Assembly (NCBI GenBank): GCA_964504195.1
Contig: CAZDDI010000018.1
Span: 1 to 64,000 of the forward strand
Length of the DNA: 64,000 bases
Reading direction: 5' to 3'
Source: CAZDDI01 sp964504195
GTDB taxonomy: Bacteria > Chloroflexota > Anaerolineae > B4-G1 > SLSP01
Positions 9,418-18,697 of the stretch are shown piece by piece; position 1 is the stretch's first letter; each line of letters opens with the position of its first letter. The notes under the pieces are model-generated. The model had not been told where the DNA came from. It worked only from the letters and a program-made list of their open reading frames with translations, and did not search any database. The position numbers and the translations under genes are program-made.

Positions 9418-10518
9418 ATGGCAAGTGTAACCTTCGAGCATGTGTATAAGCGCTACGGCGATGTGGTGGCGGTAGCCGATCTGAACATTGAGATAGCCGA
9501 TAAGGAATTTTTGGTCTTTGTAGGGCCTTCGGGTTGTGGTAAAAGCACCAGCTTGCGCATGTTGGCGGGCCTGGAAGAAATCAGCGAAGGTCGCATCCTT
9601 ATCGGCGACCGGTTGGTAAACGATGTGCCGCCCAAGGACCGCGATATTGCGATGGTGTTCCAATCCTACGCACTGTATCCTCACATGACCGTTTACGACA
9701 ACATGGCCTTCGGCCTGAAGCTGCGCAAGGTCCCCAAGCAAGAGATTGACCGCCGCGTACAGGATGCTGGAAAAATCCTGGGCATTGAACACCTGCTCGA
9801 CCGCAAGCCCAAGCAGCTCTCCGGCGGGCAGCGCCAGCGCGTGGCCGTAGGCCGCGCTATCGTGCGGGAGCCAAATGTCTTCCTCATGGACGAGCCACTC
9901 TCGAACCTGGACGCCAAATTGCGCGTGCAGGCGCGCGCGGAGATCTCCAAGCTGCACCAGCGTTTGGGCACCACCTTCATCTACGTGACCCACGACCAGA
10001 CCGAGGCCATGACGATGGGCACGCGGATCGCCGTGATGAAAGACGGGTTCTTACAGCAGATTGCCAGCCCGCAGATGCTCTACGATCTACCCAATAACAT
10101 CTTTGTAGCCGGGTTTATCGGCAGCCCCTCAATGAACTTCTTTGATGCAACGCTGATAGAGCGGGACGGCAAGCAGTTCGTCAATTGCAAAGATTTCCAG
10201 GTGGAGATCCCCACTAACAACCATGCACTCTACAAGCCGTACCTGGGCAAGGAAGTGATCTTCGGTATTCGCCCGGAGCACGTCCACGATCCCGATTATG
10301 CCGCCCCCGGCATCACGCCCGCACTGATAGAGGCCCGGGTGGAAGTGACAGAACTCATGGGCAATGAAGTCATCGTCTACTTCGCCACTGATCACCAGCA
10401 GTTCTTGGGGCGCTTCGATCCACGCACCAAGGTTACGGTCGGCATGACCAAAACCTGCGCGATTGACATGAGCCGGATGCACATCTTCGACAAGGCTACC
10501 GAGAAAGCCGTTCGCTAA
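9418..10518 (+). CDS. Carbohydrate ABC transporter ATPase, MalK/UgpC/MsmX type
   Basis: ATPase subunit of a sugar (or sugar-phosphate) importer, 366 residues. Walker A is GPSGCGKST (about 38-46), the Q-loop follows in MVFQSYALYPHM, the signature LSGGQRQR is near 137, Walker B is VFLMDEPLSNLD (about 157-168) and the switch His is in THDQTEAM. The C-terminal 130 residues form the OB-fold TOBE regulatory domain typical of MalK. AAAAGGAG precedes the ATG. No permease or binding protein is nearby, so it is likely a shared, multitask ATPase like MsmX that serves several importers. Confidence 0.92.
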   Translation: MASVTFEHVYKRYGDVVAVADLNIEIADKEFLVFVGPSGCGKSTSLRMLAGLEEISEGRILIGDRLVNDVPPKDRDIAMVFQSYALYPHMTVYDNMAFGLKLRKVPKQEIDRRVQDAGKILGIEHLLDRKPKQLSGGQRQRVAVGRAIVREPNVFLMDEPLSNLDAKLRVQARAEISKLHQRLGTTFIYVTHDQTEAMTMGTRIAVMKDGFLQQIASPQMLYDLPNNIFVAGFIGSPSMNFFDATLIERDGKQFVNCKDFQVEIPTNNHALYKPYLGKEVIFGIRPEHVHDPDYAAPGITPALIEARVEVTELMGNEVIVYFATDHQQFLGRFDPRTKVTVGMTKTCAIDMSRMHIFDKATEKAVR

Positions 10519-10537
10519 CACGCTTATTGCCAAAATC

Positions 10538-10567
10538 CAGGCCGGCGCCGTAACAAGCGCCGGCCTG
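10538..10567 (+). terminator. GC-rich hairpin between ABC ATPase and YjbQ genes
   Basis: An 11-bp perfect stem (10538-10548 with 10557-10567) lies between the two genes. There is no T-tract after it, so it may act as an mRNA processing or attenuation element rather than a full terminator. Confidence 0.5.
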
Positions 10568-10586
10568 TGCTGTTCAGGAGGAGAAA

Positions 10587-11006
10587 ATGAAAAGCTACCG
10601 CAAAGAACTCTGGTTCAATATCCCCACGCGCCGAGCGTTCATCAACATCACCCCGGAAGTGCAAACATGTCTGCAAGAAAGCGGCATCCGCGAGGGGCTG
10701 TGTTTGGTGAATGCGATGCACATAACCAGCAGTGTGTTCATTAACGACGACGAATCCGGCCTGCACCAGGATTACGACGACTGGCTGGAGCGCCTGGCTC
10801 CGCACGCGCCCGTGAGCCAGTACCGCCACAACCGCACCGGCGAAGACAACGGCGATGCCCACCTCAAGCGGCAGGTGATGGGCCGCGAGGTGGTGGTCGC
10901 CGTGACCCAGGGGCGGCTCGACTTCGGCCCTTGGGAGCAAATCTTCTACGGGGAGTTCGATGGTGGTCGCCGCAAGCGTGCACTAGTGAAAATCATTGGC
11001 GAGTGA
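10587..11006 (+). CDS. yjbQ: YjbQ/UPF0047 family protein (secondary thiamine-phosphate synthase-like)
   Basis: A small 139-residue single-domain protein of the UPF0047/YjbQ family. Conserved family patches are visible: LVNAMHITSSVFINDDE (about 46-62), a His/Arg/Asn-rich core YRHNRTGEDNGDAHLKRQ (about 79-96) and QIFYGEFDG near the C-terminus. The E. coli member has weak thiamine-phosphate synthase activity; the physiological role is unsettled. AGGAGGAG is placed 5-6 nt before the ATG. Confidence 0.9.
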   Translation: MKSYRKELWFNIPTRRAFINITPEVQTCLQESGIREGLCLVNAMHITSSVFINDDESGLHQDYDDWLERLAPHAPVSQYRHNRTGEDNGDAHLKRQVMGREVVVAVTQGRLDFGPWEQIFYGEFDGGRRKRALVKIIGE

Positions 11007-11051
11007 GTAGGGTAAACCATACCTCACGTCCAAAAACATCTCCATCCACTG

Positions 11052-11090
11052 ACAAAAACCAGGGGGAGCAATAGAACTGCTCCCCCTGGT
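11052..11090. terminator. Strong hairpin, likely bidirectional terminator
   Basis: A 13-bp perfect stem (11058-11070 with 11078-11090, loop of 7) lies between the convergent yjbQ and beta-helix genes. A run of T follows it on the minus strand (TTTTTGTC), so it best terminates transcription of the minus-strand gene, but it can serve both. Confidence 0.75.
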
Positions 11091-11191
11091 TGCATTGGGT
11101 CAATCGCGCTGTCGTATTTAGAATCTCCGAAGATTCGTGAAGGCGGTGGGTGAGCCTGCCGAACCCCACCACCAACGGAATTTTCGGACAA

Positions 11192-14100
11192 CTATTTACT
11201 CATGCCCCCAACTTGAAGGTTGTTGATGATGAGGGGCAGATAGATCACTCCTACATAATCCTGCGACAGATTCAAGTGGTGGACCACGGTGAGTGGTTCT
11301 GGAATCAACGGATCGCTAATGTGTGCCATGTTAAAGAGCTTCGCTTGATCAGGAAGCACCGTGACGCGATACGTGATGATGACACGCGCCCCTGGTTCAA
11401 CCACGCCGCTCCATGTGATACCATCACTATCGTCGGGCGCGCCCGCGGCGGGCGGAAAGATAGCCACAGAACCGGGAAGGTATGTAGCGCCAGCAGGAAT
11501 CGGGGCTACAAGAGTCACGTTACCAGTGTGCAATCCACTGTTGTAAATCTCAAGCGTGTACTCAAGCGTGTCATCTGGCGCTAAAGCTGTGGGAGCAGTG
11601 ATAGAAGAGTATTGATAATCGGGCAGAAGCCCGCCGAAATTAGCACCATGCAGCGTGAGTATATCCCCGGCCTGCCCACTACCCGGCGCAATATGGGTCA
11701 ATACCGGCGGATCGGCAGCCGTAAGGAAGGTATCAACCGCAACTACGCCACTAAGCATCCCCGTAGGGCCTGCGGCCCATGCCATTGCATCGCTACCCCA
11801 GTAGTTGTGATTAGCACTAAGGGGACGCCCGGTGGAGTTGGCGATGGCGTAGCTATCTTCTTCATCAAAACCATAGAAGACGTTATGCTCAATAGTCCCC
11901 GTCAGCGTATTGTAAGCTTCCTCGTGCTGCATCCGAATGCCGAAGGAACTGTGACGGAAAGTATTGTAACGCACCAGGGCATCCAGAACTTGTGCGCCGT
12001 CACTGCCGCGCGGATTGAGATACAGGCGCAAACCGGTAGGGTTGCCTTCTAGCAGGTTATGCTCGATGGTGGGATAAATCCGCGTATCAGAACCGGAAGT
12101 ATCAGAACTACCATAAGCCTGCACATCAATACCATAGAGAGAGTTATTCTGCAAGATGTTGTTGTAGATCTGCACCCGATTATCCGAATGTCCCACCCAC
12201 CAGGTGTGGGCGATGAGCAAAATTCCGGTGGCATTCTCCTCAAAGCGGTTGTGGCCTAGCTGACTGTAATTCCTGGTCCACCCGCCACCCGCGGTGGTAT
12301 TAAGCATCGCCCCCGCAATGGTATGGCTATATACCAGATTGTGCGTAAAGGTCACTTGCGCCGTGGCCGTATGGTTCCAAGGGGAGATATCGGGACTCGT
12401 ATAAACATGCAGCCCGTACTGATTGTGTTGCAGCGTGCAATGGCTGACGAGGCCTGATAGGTTAGCCTGCCCTTCAGCATTGGCGCGGAAATAGATCGCA
12501 TTTTGTGCATACTGCACCAGCGCATACTGCAGGGAGAAATGATGGCTGTGTTTGCTGACGCGGATGCCGAGCCAGTCGCCTGGCGCGGGATTCGCACTGC
12601 CGCTGGTGAAGTAGAGGGGCGCGGCGAGAGTCCCCTCCGCAATCAGCCCACCATTCACCACAAGCTCACTGCCGGGCGCGCCGAAGACCGTCACCCCAGG
12701 CAAGATGGTAAGTGTGATGCCCGGATTAATGGTAACAGCCCCACTCAGAAGCGTGTCCTCGCTCCACACAGTATCCTCAGTAATCGTCCCAGTAACCGTG
12801 ACCGCCCATGTGGCAGCAAGGGCAGACAGGTCGGGCACGGCCGGAACATCTACAACCAGCGGCGCTGGATTACTGGCTCCGGTTGTCGCCCCCACCACGA
12901 CCGGCCCTGTGCTGACATCCACAGGCACTTCAACATCCATCTGCACAGCGCCAAAACCAGCGATTTCTATGCGTCCCAGCTGGTTGTCTGTAAACAGTGT
13001 GAAAGGGCGGGCCGGCGGCCTACCGAAGTTGGCCCCATGCAGTGTGAGTATATCCCCGGCCTGCCCGCTCCCTGGTTCGATATAAGTCAACACGGGCGGA
13101 TCAGCAGCGGTCAGGAAGGTATCCACCGTAACCGTACCGCTGGTCTGCCCTTCCGCGCCCCAAGCCCAAGCAGTTTGATGATCCCCCCAGTAATTATAGT
13201 CGGCGCTCAGCGGGCGGCCTGTAGGGTTGGCGATAGCGTAAGCGTCAGGCGCGTCGAAACCGGTGAAAACATTGTATGCAATGGTGGCGGTCAACGTGTC
13301 ATAGTTTTGTGCGTGTTCCATCCGAATACCGACCATCCCGTGGCGGAAGGTATTGTAACGCACCGTAGCATCCAGAATTTGTGTCCCATCGTTCCCATGA
13401 GGATTGAGATATAACCGTAAGCCGGTCGCATTATCCTCAAACAAATTGTTTTCGATGTCCGGGTAAATCTGCGTATCTGAACCAGAGCCATCAGTACTAC
13501 CATAGGCCTGAACATCAATACCGTAGAGAGAATTGTTCAGTAAGGCGTTATGGCGAATGTTCACACGATTATCCGAATGCCCCACCCACCAGGTGCTGGC
13601 AACAAGCAAAATTCCTGTAGCATTTTCCTCAAAACGATTATGCTCCACCCGACTGTAATTCCTTGTCCAGCCACCACCAGCGGTTGTGTTAAACACCGCG
13701 CCGACAATAGTATTACTGTAAACAAGGTTGTGCGTAAAGGTCACCTGCGCTGTGGCCGTATAGTTCCAGGGGGAGATATCAGGGCTTGTATAGACATACA
13801 GCCCACGCTGATTGTATTGCAGCGTGCAATGGCTGACCGTCCCCTTGAGATTAGCGGTCCCTTCAGTATTCGCAAGGAAGTAGACCGCATTTTGAGCGTA
13901 TTGTACCAGCGCGTACTTAAGAACAAAAGTATGGCTATGCTTGCTCACCCGAATACCAAGCCACGCCCCCGGTGCCGGATCAGGAACACTTGTGGTAAAG
14001 TAAATAGGAACAGTGGGCGTCCCCTCGGCAATTACCCCCCCATTCACCACAAGCTCGCTCCCCGGAGCGCCAAAAACCGTCACGCCAGGCGTAATGGTGA

Positions 14101-14521
14101 GTGTCACACCGGGATTGATGGTTACGGTGCCACTGAGCAAAGTGTTCGCGCTCCACACGCCAGACTCCGTGATAGTCCCTGTAACGGTGATGCTCCATGT
14201 GGTAGCAATACCAGATAAATCAGGCAGCGCTGGCGAGCCTACAGCCAACAGCCCTGGATTACTAATGCCAGTCGTGCCTACCACAACGACCGGCCCGCTA
14301 CTGACATCCACCGGGACTTCAACGTCCATCAGCATGGTGTTGAAAGTTGTCAAATCCACCCGCCCAGACAAATTGTCGGTAAAAAGCACGGTGGGCACAT
14401 CACCGGAGCTCTTGATCCCCATACCCCCTTGCTCCAACAAACCGCCCTGCACGGGCTGGACAGCAACAAGGATAATACTTATCAAAAGCACAACCAGCCA
14501 CAGCAATTTTCTGTTCTGCAT
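11192..14521 (-). CDS. Secreted right-handed beta-helix protein with TIG and DUF11 domains, internally duplicated
   Basis: Exported 1109-residue protein. A signal peptide (residues 1-27: two positive residues, a long Leu/Ile/Val core and a small-residue cleavage region) is followed by two nearly identical modules of about 460 residues. Each holds the end of an IPT/TIG domain, a linker and a NosD/CASH-type parallel beta-helix rich in Asn (repeats like YNTFRHG and NNLFEDN). A complete TIG domain (GSGQAGDILTLHGANFG) joins the modules and a second TIG start precedes a C-terminal DUF11 domain (about 970-1090). Such proteins bind or cleave polysaccharides or act as adhesins; no catalytic residues are identifiable. 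The first TIG lacks its N-terminal half. Confidence 0.85.
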   Translation of the reverse strand: MQNRKLLWLVVLLISIILVAVQPVQGGLLEQGGMGIKSSGDVPTVLFTDNLSGRVDLTTFNTMLMDVEVPVDVSSGPVVVVGTTGISNPGLLAVGSPALPDLSGIATTWSITVTGTITESGVWSANTLLSGTVTINPGVTLTITPGVTVFGAPGSELVVNGGVIAEGTPTVPIYFTTSVPDPAPGAWLGIRVSKHSHTFVLKYALVQYAQNAVYFLANTEGTANLKGTVSHCTLQYNQRGLYVYTSPDISPWNYTATAQVTFTHNLVYSNTIVGAVFNTTAGGGWTRNYSRVEHNRFEENATGILLVASTWWVGHSDNRVNIRHNALLNNSLYGIDVQAYGSTDGSGSDTQIYPDIENNLFEDNATGLRLYLNPHGNDGTQILDATVRYNTFRHGMVGIRMEHAQNYDTLTATIAYNVFTGFDAPDAYAIANPTGRPLSADYNYWGDHQTAWAWGAEGQTSGTVTVDTFLTAADPPVLTYIEPGSGQAGDILTLHGANFGRPPARPFTLFTDNQLGRIEIAGFGAVQMDVEVPVDVSTGPVVVGATTGASNPAPLVVDVPAVPDLSALAATWAVTVTGTITEDTVWSEDTLLSGAVTINPGITLTILPGVTVFGAPGSELVVNGGLIAEGTLAAPLYFTSGSANPAPGDWLGIRVSKHSHHFSLQYALVQYAQNAIYFRANAEGQANLSGLVSHCTLQHNQYGLHVYTSPDISPWNHTATAQVTFTHNLVYSHTIAGAMLNTTAGGGWTRNYSQLGHNRFEENATGILLIAHTWWVGHSDNRVQIYNNILQNNSLYGIDVQAYGSSDTSGSDTRIYPTIEHNLLEGNPTGLRLYLNPRGSDGAQVLDALVRYNTFRHSSFGIRMQHEEAYNTLTGTIEHNVFYGFDEEDSYAIANSTGRPLSANHNYWGSDAMAWAAGPTGMLSGVVAVDTFLTAADPPVLTHIAPGSGQAGDILTLHGANFGGLLPDYQYSSITAPTALAPDDTLEYTLEIYNSGLHTGNVTLVAPIPAGATYLPGSVAIFPPAAGAPDDSDGITWSGVVEPGARVIITYRVTVLPDQAKLFNMAHISDPLIPEPLTVVHHLNLSQDYVGVIYLPLIINNLQVGGMSK

Positions 14522-14571
14522 ATTCGTTCCCTCCTAAATCGTTTCTACAATGAGCTATCCCTTAGAATTTA

Positions 14572-14790
14572 TTAACAAGTTTCAAGCGATGTTTTCTGTT
14601 GTAGTCCCCCCTCCTCTTGTTGGCTCTCCTCCACAACCTGTGCATCCAAAAACTCCATCATCTCTTCAAGCCGAGAGAAAGTATACTGTTCCTCACCACC
14701 GACACGGGTCAAAGAAATACGCCAGGGGTTCTCACGGTTGACGCGCCATAAGCGCAATAGAAAAGAATGGTATTCGCTGCGATTGGGCAT
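14572..14790 (-). CDS. Small conserved-looking protein of unknown function
   Basis: A 72-residue acidic protein containing WRVNRENPWRISLTRV (about 15-30), a phenylalanine/glutamate helix (FSRLEEMMEFL) and a Glu/Gln-rich tail. I do not recognise a named family. It lies directly upstream of the beta-helix gene on the same strand and divergent from the BTAD regulator, 115 bp from that start. The compact beta-beta-alpha look and an ordinary ATG favour a real gene; a similar small partner follows the kinase at 22339. Confidence 0.6.
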   Translation of the reverse strand: MPNRSEYHSFLLRLWRVNRENPWRISLTRVGGEEQYTFSRLEEMMEFLDAQVVEESQQEEGGLQQKTSLETC

Positions 14791-14905
14791 AGTTACATTT
14801 ATCCATTATAATCAGGGTGGTAAGTGTATAGCTCTGTATTTTTTGCCTTGTCATCCTAATTTTAAGCACATACCGTCACGAAAACGTCACGACACAGGTC
14901 CAACT

Positions 14906-17900
14906 ATGAAATTGACTCTGAATTTCTTCGGAACATTCAACGCAGCGCTCGATAATGAACTGCTTACGCACTTCGAGGCCGATACAGCGCGCGCGCTATT
15001 GGTCTACCTGGCTTTGAATCCAGAGACCCCTTTCCGCCGCGAGACGCTGGCGGCGCTGCTTTGGCCGGAACAAGATGAAACCTCGGCTTTGCATGCCTTG
15101 CGTCAAGCCCTCAATCGTCTACGCACGACGCTACGCGAACGCGAAGCCGATACGCCTTTTCTCAATGTGACCCGTCACACCATCCAACTCAACCCGCAGA
15201 GCACGGTCTGGTCAGATGTGTCCGCCTTCAACGTCTTGCTGCACCGCACCCAGACCCACCCCCACCGACGACGCGCGGTTTGCTGGTCGTGCTTGCAACA
15301 GTTGGAAAAAGCCGCCGCCCTCTATCAAGGCGATTTACTCGCGGGCTTCCATCTCGATAGTTTGCCTTTCGAAGAGTGGCTGCTGATGCAACGGGAGCAG
15401 TTACATGTGCAAGTGTTAGAGGCCCTGTACGAGCTGACGGATGCGTACCTGCGACGCGGCGCGTATGCGCGCGCCCAACACTATGCGCGGCGGCAGTTGG
15501 CGCTCGAACCCTGGCGCGAGGAAGCCCATCAACAATTGCTGCGCGCGCTCGCATTGGATGGACAGCGCAGCACTGCGCTAGCGCATTACAAAACTTGTCG
15601 CAAAATTTTGGCAGACGAGCTGAGTGTCGAACCCAACCGCGAGACACAGCAGCTCTATACCGCTATCCGCGAGGAGCGTCAATTGCCCGGTAGGGATGCT
15701 CCATTGTACCGTGTTCCAGAACAGTTTACCCCGCTCATTGGACGTGCGAGGGCACTGCAACAGCTCACCGCACAGCTGAACGCACCGGATTGCCACATCC
15801 TTTCACTGATAGGGCCGGGGGGCGTTGGCAAAACGCGCCTAGCGATTGCCCTGGCAGAGACCCTGCGCGGCGATTTTGAACACGGAGTCGTTTTTATACC
15901 GCTAGCAGCGGTGACAGCGCCGGAGCTAATTTTTACAGCGCTGGCCCACGCGCTGGATTTCACCTTCCATGAGAACATGAATCTAACCCGCCAGCTGCGC
16001 ACCTATTTAAGCACTAAAGAACTACTCTTAGTTTTTGACAACTTCGAGCATTTGATAGACGGCGCAACGCCTTTGCTACAACTACTCCACCATGCGCCAC
16101 AGGTTGTGAGCGTATTCACTTCACGCGAGCGGCTAAATGTACCTGGCGAGCGGGTATTCCCGGTAACTGGGCTAAATTACGAGGACGATTCAACCAACCC
16201 CGCGAGCGCCCACGAGCTCTTTATCAGCACTGCAGAACGCACGGTCCCTGATGTCACATTCACCACAGAAGATCGACGCGCCATTACCCAAATCTGCCGC
16301 TCGGTTGCTGGCATACCATTAGCTATCGAACTGGCCGCCACCTGGCTACGCGCCTTCAATTGCCAGGAGATTGCCGTGGAAATCCAGCGAAGTTTCGATT
16401 TCCTTGAAACCCCGCTACAAGGACAGCCGGAACGCCATCGTAGCCTGCGCGCCGTCTTCGAACATTCCTGGGCCTTACTCAGCCCCACAGAGCAAACCAC
16501 ACTCAGCCAACTCTCAGTATTCCAAGGCGCCTTTGATCGGGAGGCAGCGCAACACATCGCTGCGGCCTCCCCAACGCTATTAGCCGCATTGCTTGATCAG
16601 TCACTTTTGCAGCGCATGTCTCACACAACCAGCGAGCAAACACAGTACATGATGCACGATCTGGTGCAACAATACGCCCGCGAACAGCTCCTTGCCACCC
16701 CGACGTTAACTCAGGAAACCAATGCGCGCCATGCCCATTACTTCCTTACTTGGCTGGCGGCCCAATATCCGCTCCTAATCGGGCCGGAAGTCAAGCCTGT
16801 GCTAACAGCGATAGAAACGGCTTTCCCGAATGTACGAGCCGCCTGGAAATGGGCGGTGAAACACACTGAGGTAACATTGCTGGCAACGGCTTTACCTGGC
16901 CTGTTTTTATTCTACGATTTGCGGTTCTGGACACACGAGGCGGAACACACTTTTGGGCAAACGGCAACGGCGCTCGCGTCCAGCGACACGCGCGCCGCGC
17001 AAATTCTGATCCACCGGCTACGCGCCAGCCAGGGCTGGTTTGCCACCTTGCTCGAAGGGGAAGGCAACCACGGACGGCCCTTACTACAACAGGCGCTCAC
17101 CGCGCTGCGCGATCTAGAAGCTACCGAACACCTGCCTTTTGTGCTCAACGCCCTGAGCAAAGCCAACTACCTGCTCTCCGACTATAACGAGGCACGGCAG
17201 TACAGTAGCGCGAGTTATACGCTCAGCGAACAACTGGAAGATCGTTACAATCAAGTGGTGGCCCAACACATTTTAGGGCAGGCTCATCAAGCCCAGGGGC
17301 ATTACGAGGAATCACTGCAGTTGCTTCAAGCCAGCCTGGAGCTGGCACACAGGGAGCGCTTCGTGAAATTGGAATCCGATATTTTGCGCACGCTGGGGGT
17401 CTCCTACTGGCGACACGGCGAATATGCACGCGCGCGGGAATACTTCACCCAAACGCTGGAGAATTGCCGCACCATCGGAGATCGCTATGGCGAGGGCCGC
17501 GCGTTGACAGCTTTGGGGACCGTATCCTTTTTGGCTGAGGCGTGCGATGAAGCCAGGGTGTATTATCAGGAAGGGTTACAAATTGCGCGCGAGATTGGGG
17601 ACCGGCGCAGCGAAGGGCAGGCGCTGAACAATCTGGCCGAAGTGCATTCCCAATGCGGCGAGTACGCGCAAGCCGCACTACTGTGTGAGGCCTCGTTGCG
17701 AATCAAGCAAGAAGTAGGCGATTTGCGGGGGGAGGCCATGACGCTCGGCAATCTAGCAAACATGGTAAAGTATCAAGGCGATTATGCAGCTGCCGAACAA
17801 TACCTCAAGCAGGCTTTGGCGATTTTCCAGGAATTGCAAGACCCCCTCGGTCAAGCAATGGCGCTAGCGGTGCTGACGGCGCTGGCTGGTGAACTCAACC

Positions 17901-18421
17901 AGCCAGAAAGTGCGCTGGTATATGGGCAAGCCGCGCTGACGATAAACCAGGCCCAACAGCAACGGCACATCCATGCCAACCTGCTCACCAACCTGGCCCA
18001 TGCCCTGCTCGATCTAGGCCGGTTGACAGAAGCCCAGCAATACTACCAAGAAGCCCTCACGATTCGAGAGGAGCTGGGACAGGCAGCCCTGGCGGTGGAA
18101 CCATTAGCAGGATTGGCGGACGTCGCATTAGCGCGGGGCGACACCCCAAGCGCGCTGGATTATGTCAATCAAATTCTGAGCGCGCATGAGCTGCGCGCAC
18201 TGCGAGGGATAGACCAACTCTTTCGTCCGGCGGCTGTCTGTCTGCGCGCCTTGAAACACGTGGACGATCCCCGCCTGCCACAATTGACGCACGCCGTACA
18301 CGAAGAGCTCCAAATACACGCCGCTAAAATCCATAAGCGGGCGTTGCGGCAACAGTTCCTAACAGATATTGCACCGCATCGTATGATTGTGTCCTTGTAT
18401 CAGGCGCAAGACCATTTTTGA
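14906..18421 (+). CDS. BTAD/SARP-type regulator with NB-ARC ATPase and TPR repeats
   Basis: Large one-component transcription factor of 1171 residues in the AfsR style. It has an N-terminal OmpR-like winged helix (1-95, LNFFGTFNAAL, FRRETLAALLWPE), a bacterial transcriptional activation (BTAD) domain (about 100-245), an NB-ARC/STAND NTPase with Walker A GPGGVGKTRLA near 303, and Walker B-like LLLVFDNFEHL. About ten TPR repeats follow from residue 620 to 1110. ATP-dependent oligomerisation presumably exposes the DNA-binding end after the TPR sensor binds a ligand or protein. The frame is open back to 14738, but homology begins at the ATG at 14906. Targets are unknown; the divergent small gene and beta-helix gene are natural candidates. 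Confidence 0.9.
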   Translation: MKLTLNFFGTFNAALDNELLTHFEADTARALLVYLALNPETPFRRETLAALLWPEQDETSALHALRQALNRLRTTLREREADTPFLNVTRHTIQLNPQSTVWSDVSAFNVLLHRTQTHPHRRRAVCWSCLQQLEKAAALYQGDLLAGFHLDSLPFEEWLLMQREQLHVQVLEALYELTDAYLRRGAYARAQHYARRQLALEPWREEAHQQLLRALALDGQRSTALAHYKTCRKILADELSVEPNRETQQLYTAIREERQLPGRDAPLYRVPEQFTPLIGRARALQQLTAQLNAPDCHILSLIGPGGVGKTRLAIALAETLRGDFEHGVVFIPLAAVTAPELIFTALAHALDFTFHENMNLTRQLRTYLSTKELLLVFDNFEHLIDGATPLLQLLHHAPQVVSVFTSRERLNVPGERVFPVTGLNYEDDSTNPASAHELFISTAERTVPDVTFTTEDRRAITQICRSVAGIPLAIELAATWLRAFNCQEIAVEIQRSFDFLETPLQGQPERHRSLRAVFEHSWALLSPTEQTTLSQLSVFQGAFDREAAQHIAAASPTLLAALLDQSLLQRMSHTTSEQTQYMMHDLVQQYAREQLLATPTLTQETNARHAHYFLTWLAAQYPLLIGPEVKPVLTAIETAFPNVRAAWKWAVKHTEVTLLATALPGLFLFYDLRFWTHEAEHTFGQTATALASSDTRAAQILIHRLRASQGWFATLLEGEGNHGRPLLQQALTALRDLEATEHLPFVLNALSKANYLLSDYNEARQYSSASYTLSEQLEDRYNQVVAQHILGQAHQAQGHYEESLQLLQASLELAHRERFVKLESDILRTLGVSYWRHGEYARAREYFTQTLENCRTIGDRYGEGRALTALGTVSFLAEACDEARVYYQEGLQIAREIGDRRSEGQALNNLAEVHSQCGEYAQAALLCEASLRIKQEVGDLRGEAMTLGNLANMVKYQGDYAAAEQYLKQALAIFQELQDPLGQAMALAVLTALAGELNQPESALVYGQAALTINQAQQQRHIHANLLTNLAHALLDLGRLTEAQQYYQEALTIREELGQAALAVEPLAGLADVALARGDTPSALDYVNQILSAHELRALRGIDQLFRPAAVCLRALKHVDDPRLPQLTHAVHEELQIHAAKIHKRALRQQFLTDIAPHRMIVSLYQAQDHF

Positions 18422-18444
18422 CGTAATACAACCATAGCAGCACA

Positions 18445-18479
18445 AAGCCCCGGTAGGTTCTGTAAACCTACCGGGGCTT
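18445..18479 (+). terminator. 15-bp hairpin after the BTAD regulator
   Basis: A perfect stem 18445-18459 with 18465-18479 (loop of 5) lies 24 bp past the stop codon. There is no clear T-tract. The sequence (GGTAGG...CCTACC core) resembles the dispersed AGACCTGCCAGGTTT palindrome family. Confidence 0.6.
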
Positions 18480-18504
18480 CTCACAATATCATGTCATGAA
18501 GTTA

Positions 18505-18599
18505 AGACCCGGCAGGTTTCGCACAAAGTGTGTTTAGGAGTATTTTACCGGTGAACAAGAAGTTGTTGCAGCGTTAAAATCTTCAAACCTGCCAGGTCT
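18505..18599. repeat. Member of dispersed AGACCTGCCAGGTTT palindrome, arms split by 65 bp
   Basis: Arms 18505-18519 and 18585-18599 match each other as an inverted repeat at 14 of 15 positions and match the arms of the compact elements at 28626, 34067 and 42081. The 65 bp between them are AT-rich and hold no gene. The rest of this gap (18600-18697) probably holds the promoter of the next gene. Confidence 0.65.
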
Positions 18600-18697
18600 A
18601 TGCGCTAAACCGAATGACCTTAAGCTTGACAACCCTACTTAATATCCCATAATCAAATCAGCAGCCCCGAACAAAATATGAATCGAAACACAGACGC

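Noticed and set aside
12503..13414. 303-codon open frame antisense to the beta-helix gene
   Set aside because: Shadow of the duplicated beta-helix modules; a similar antisense frame recurs in the other module for the same reason.
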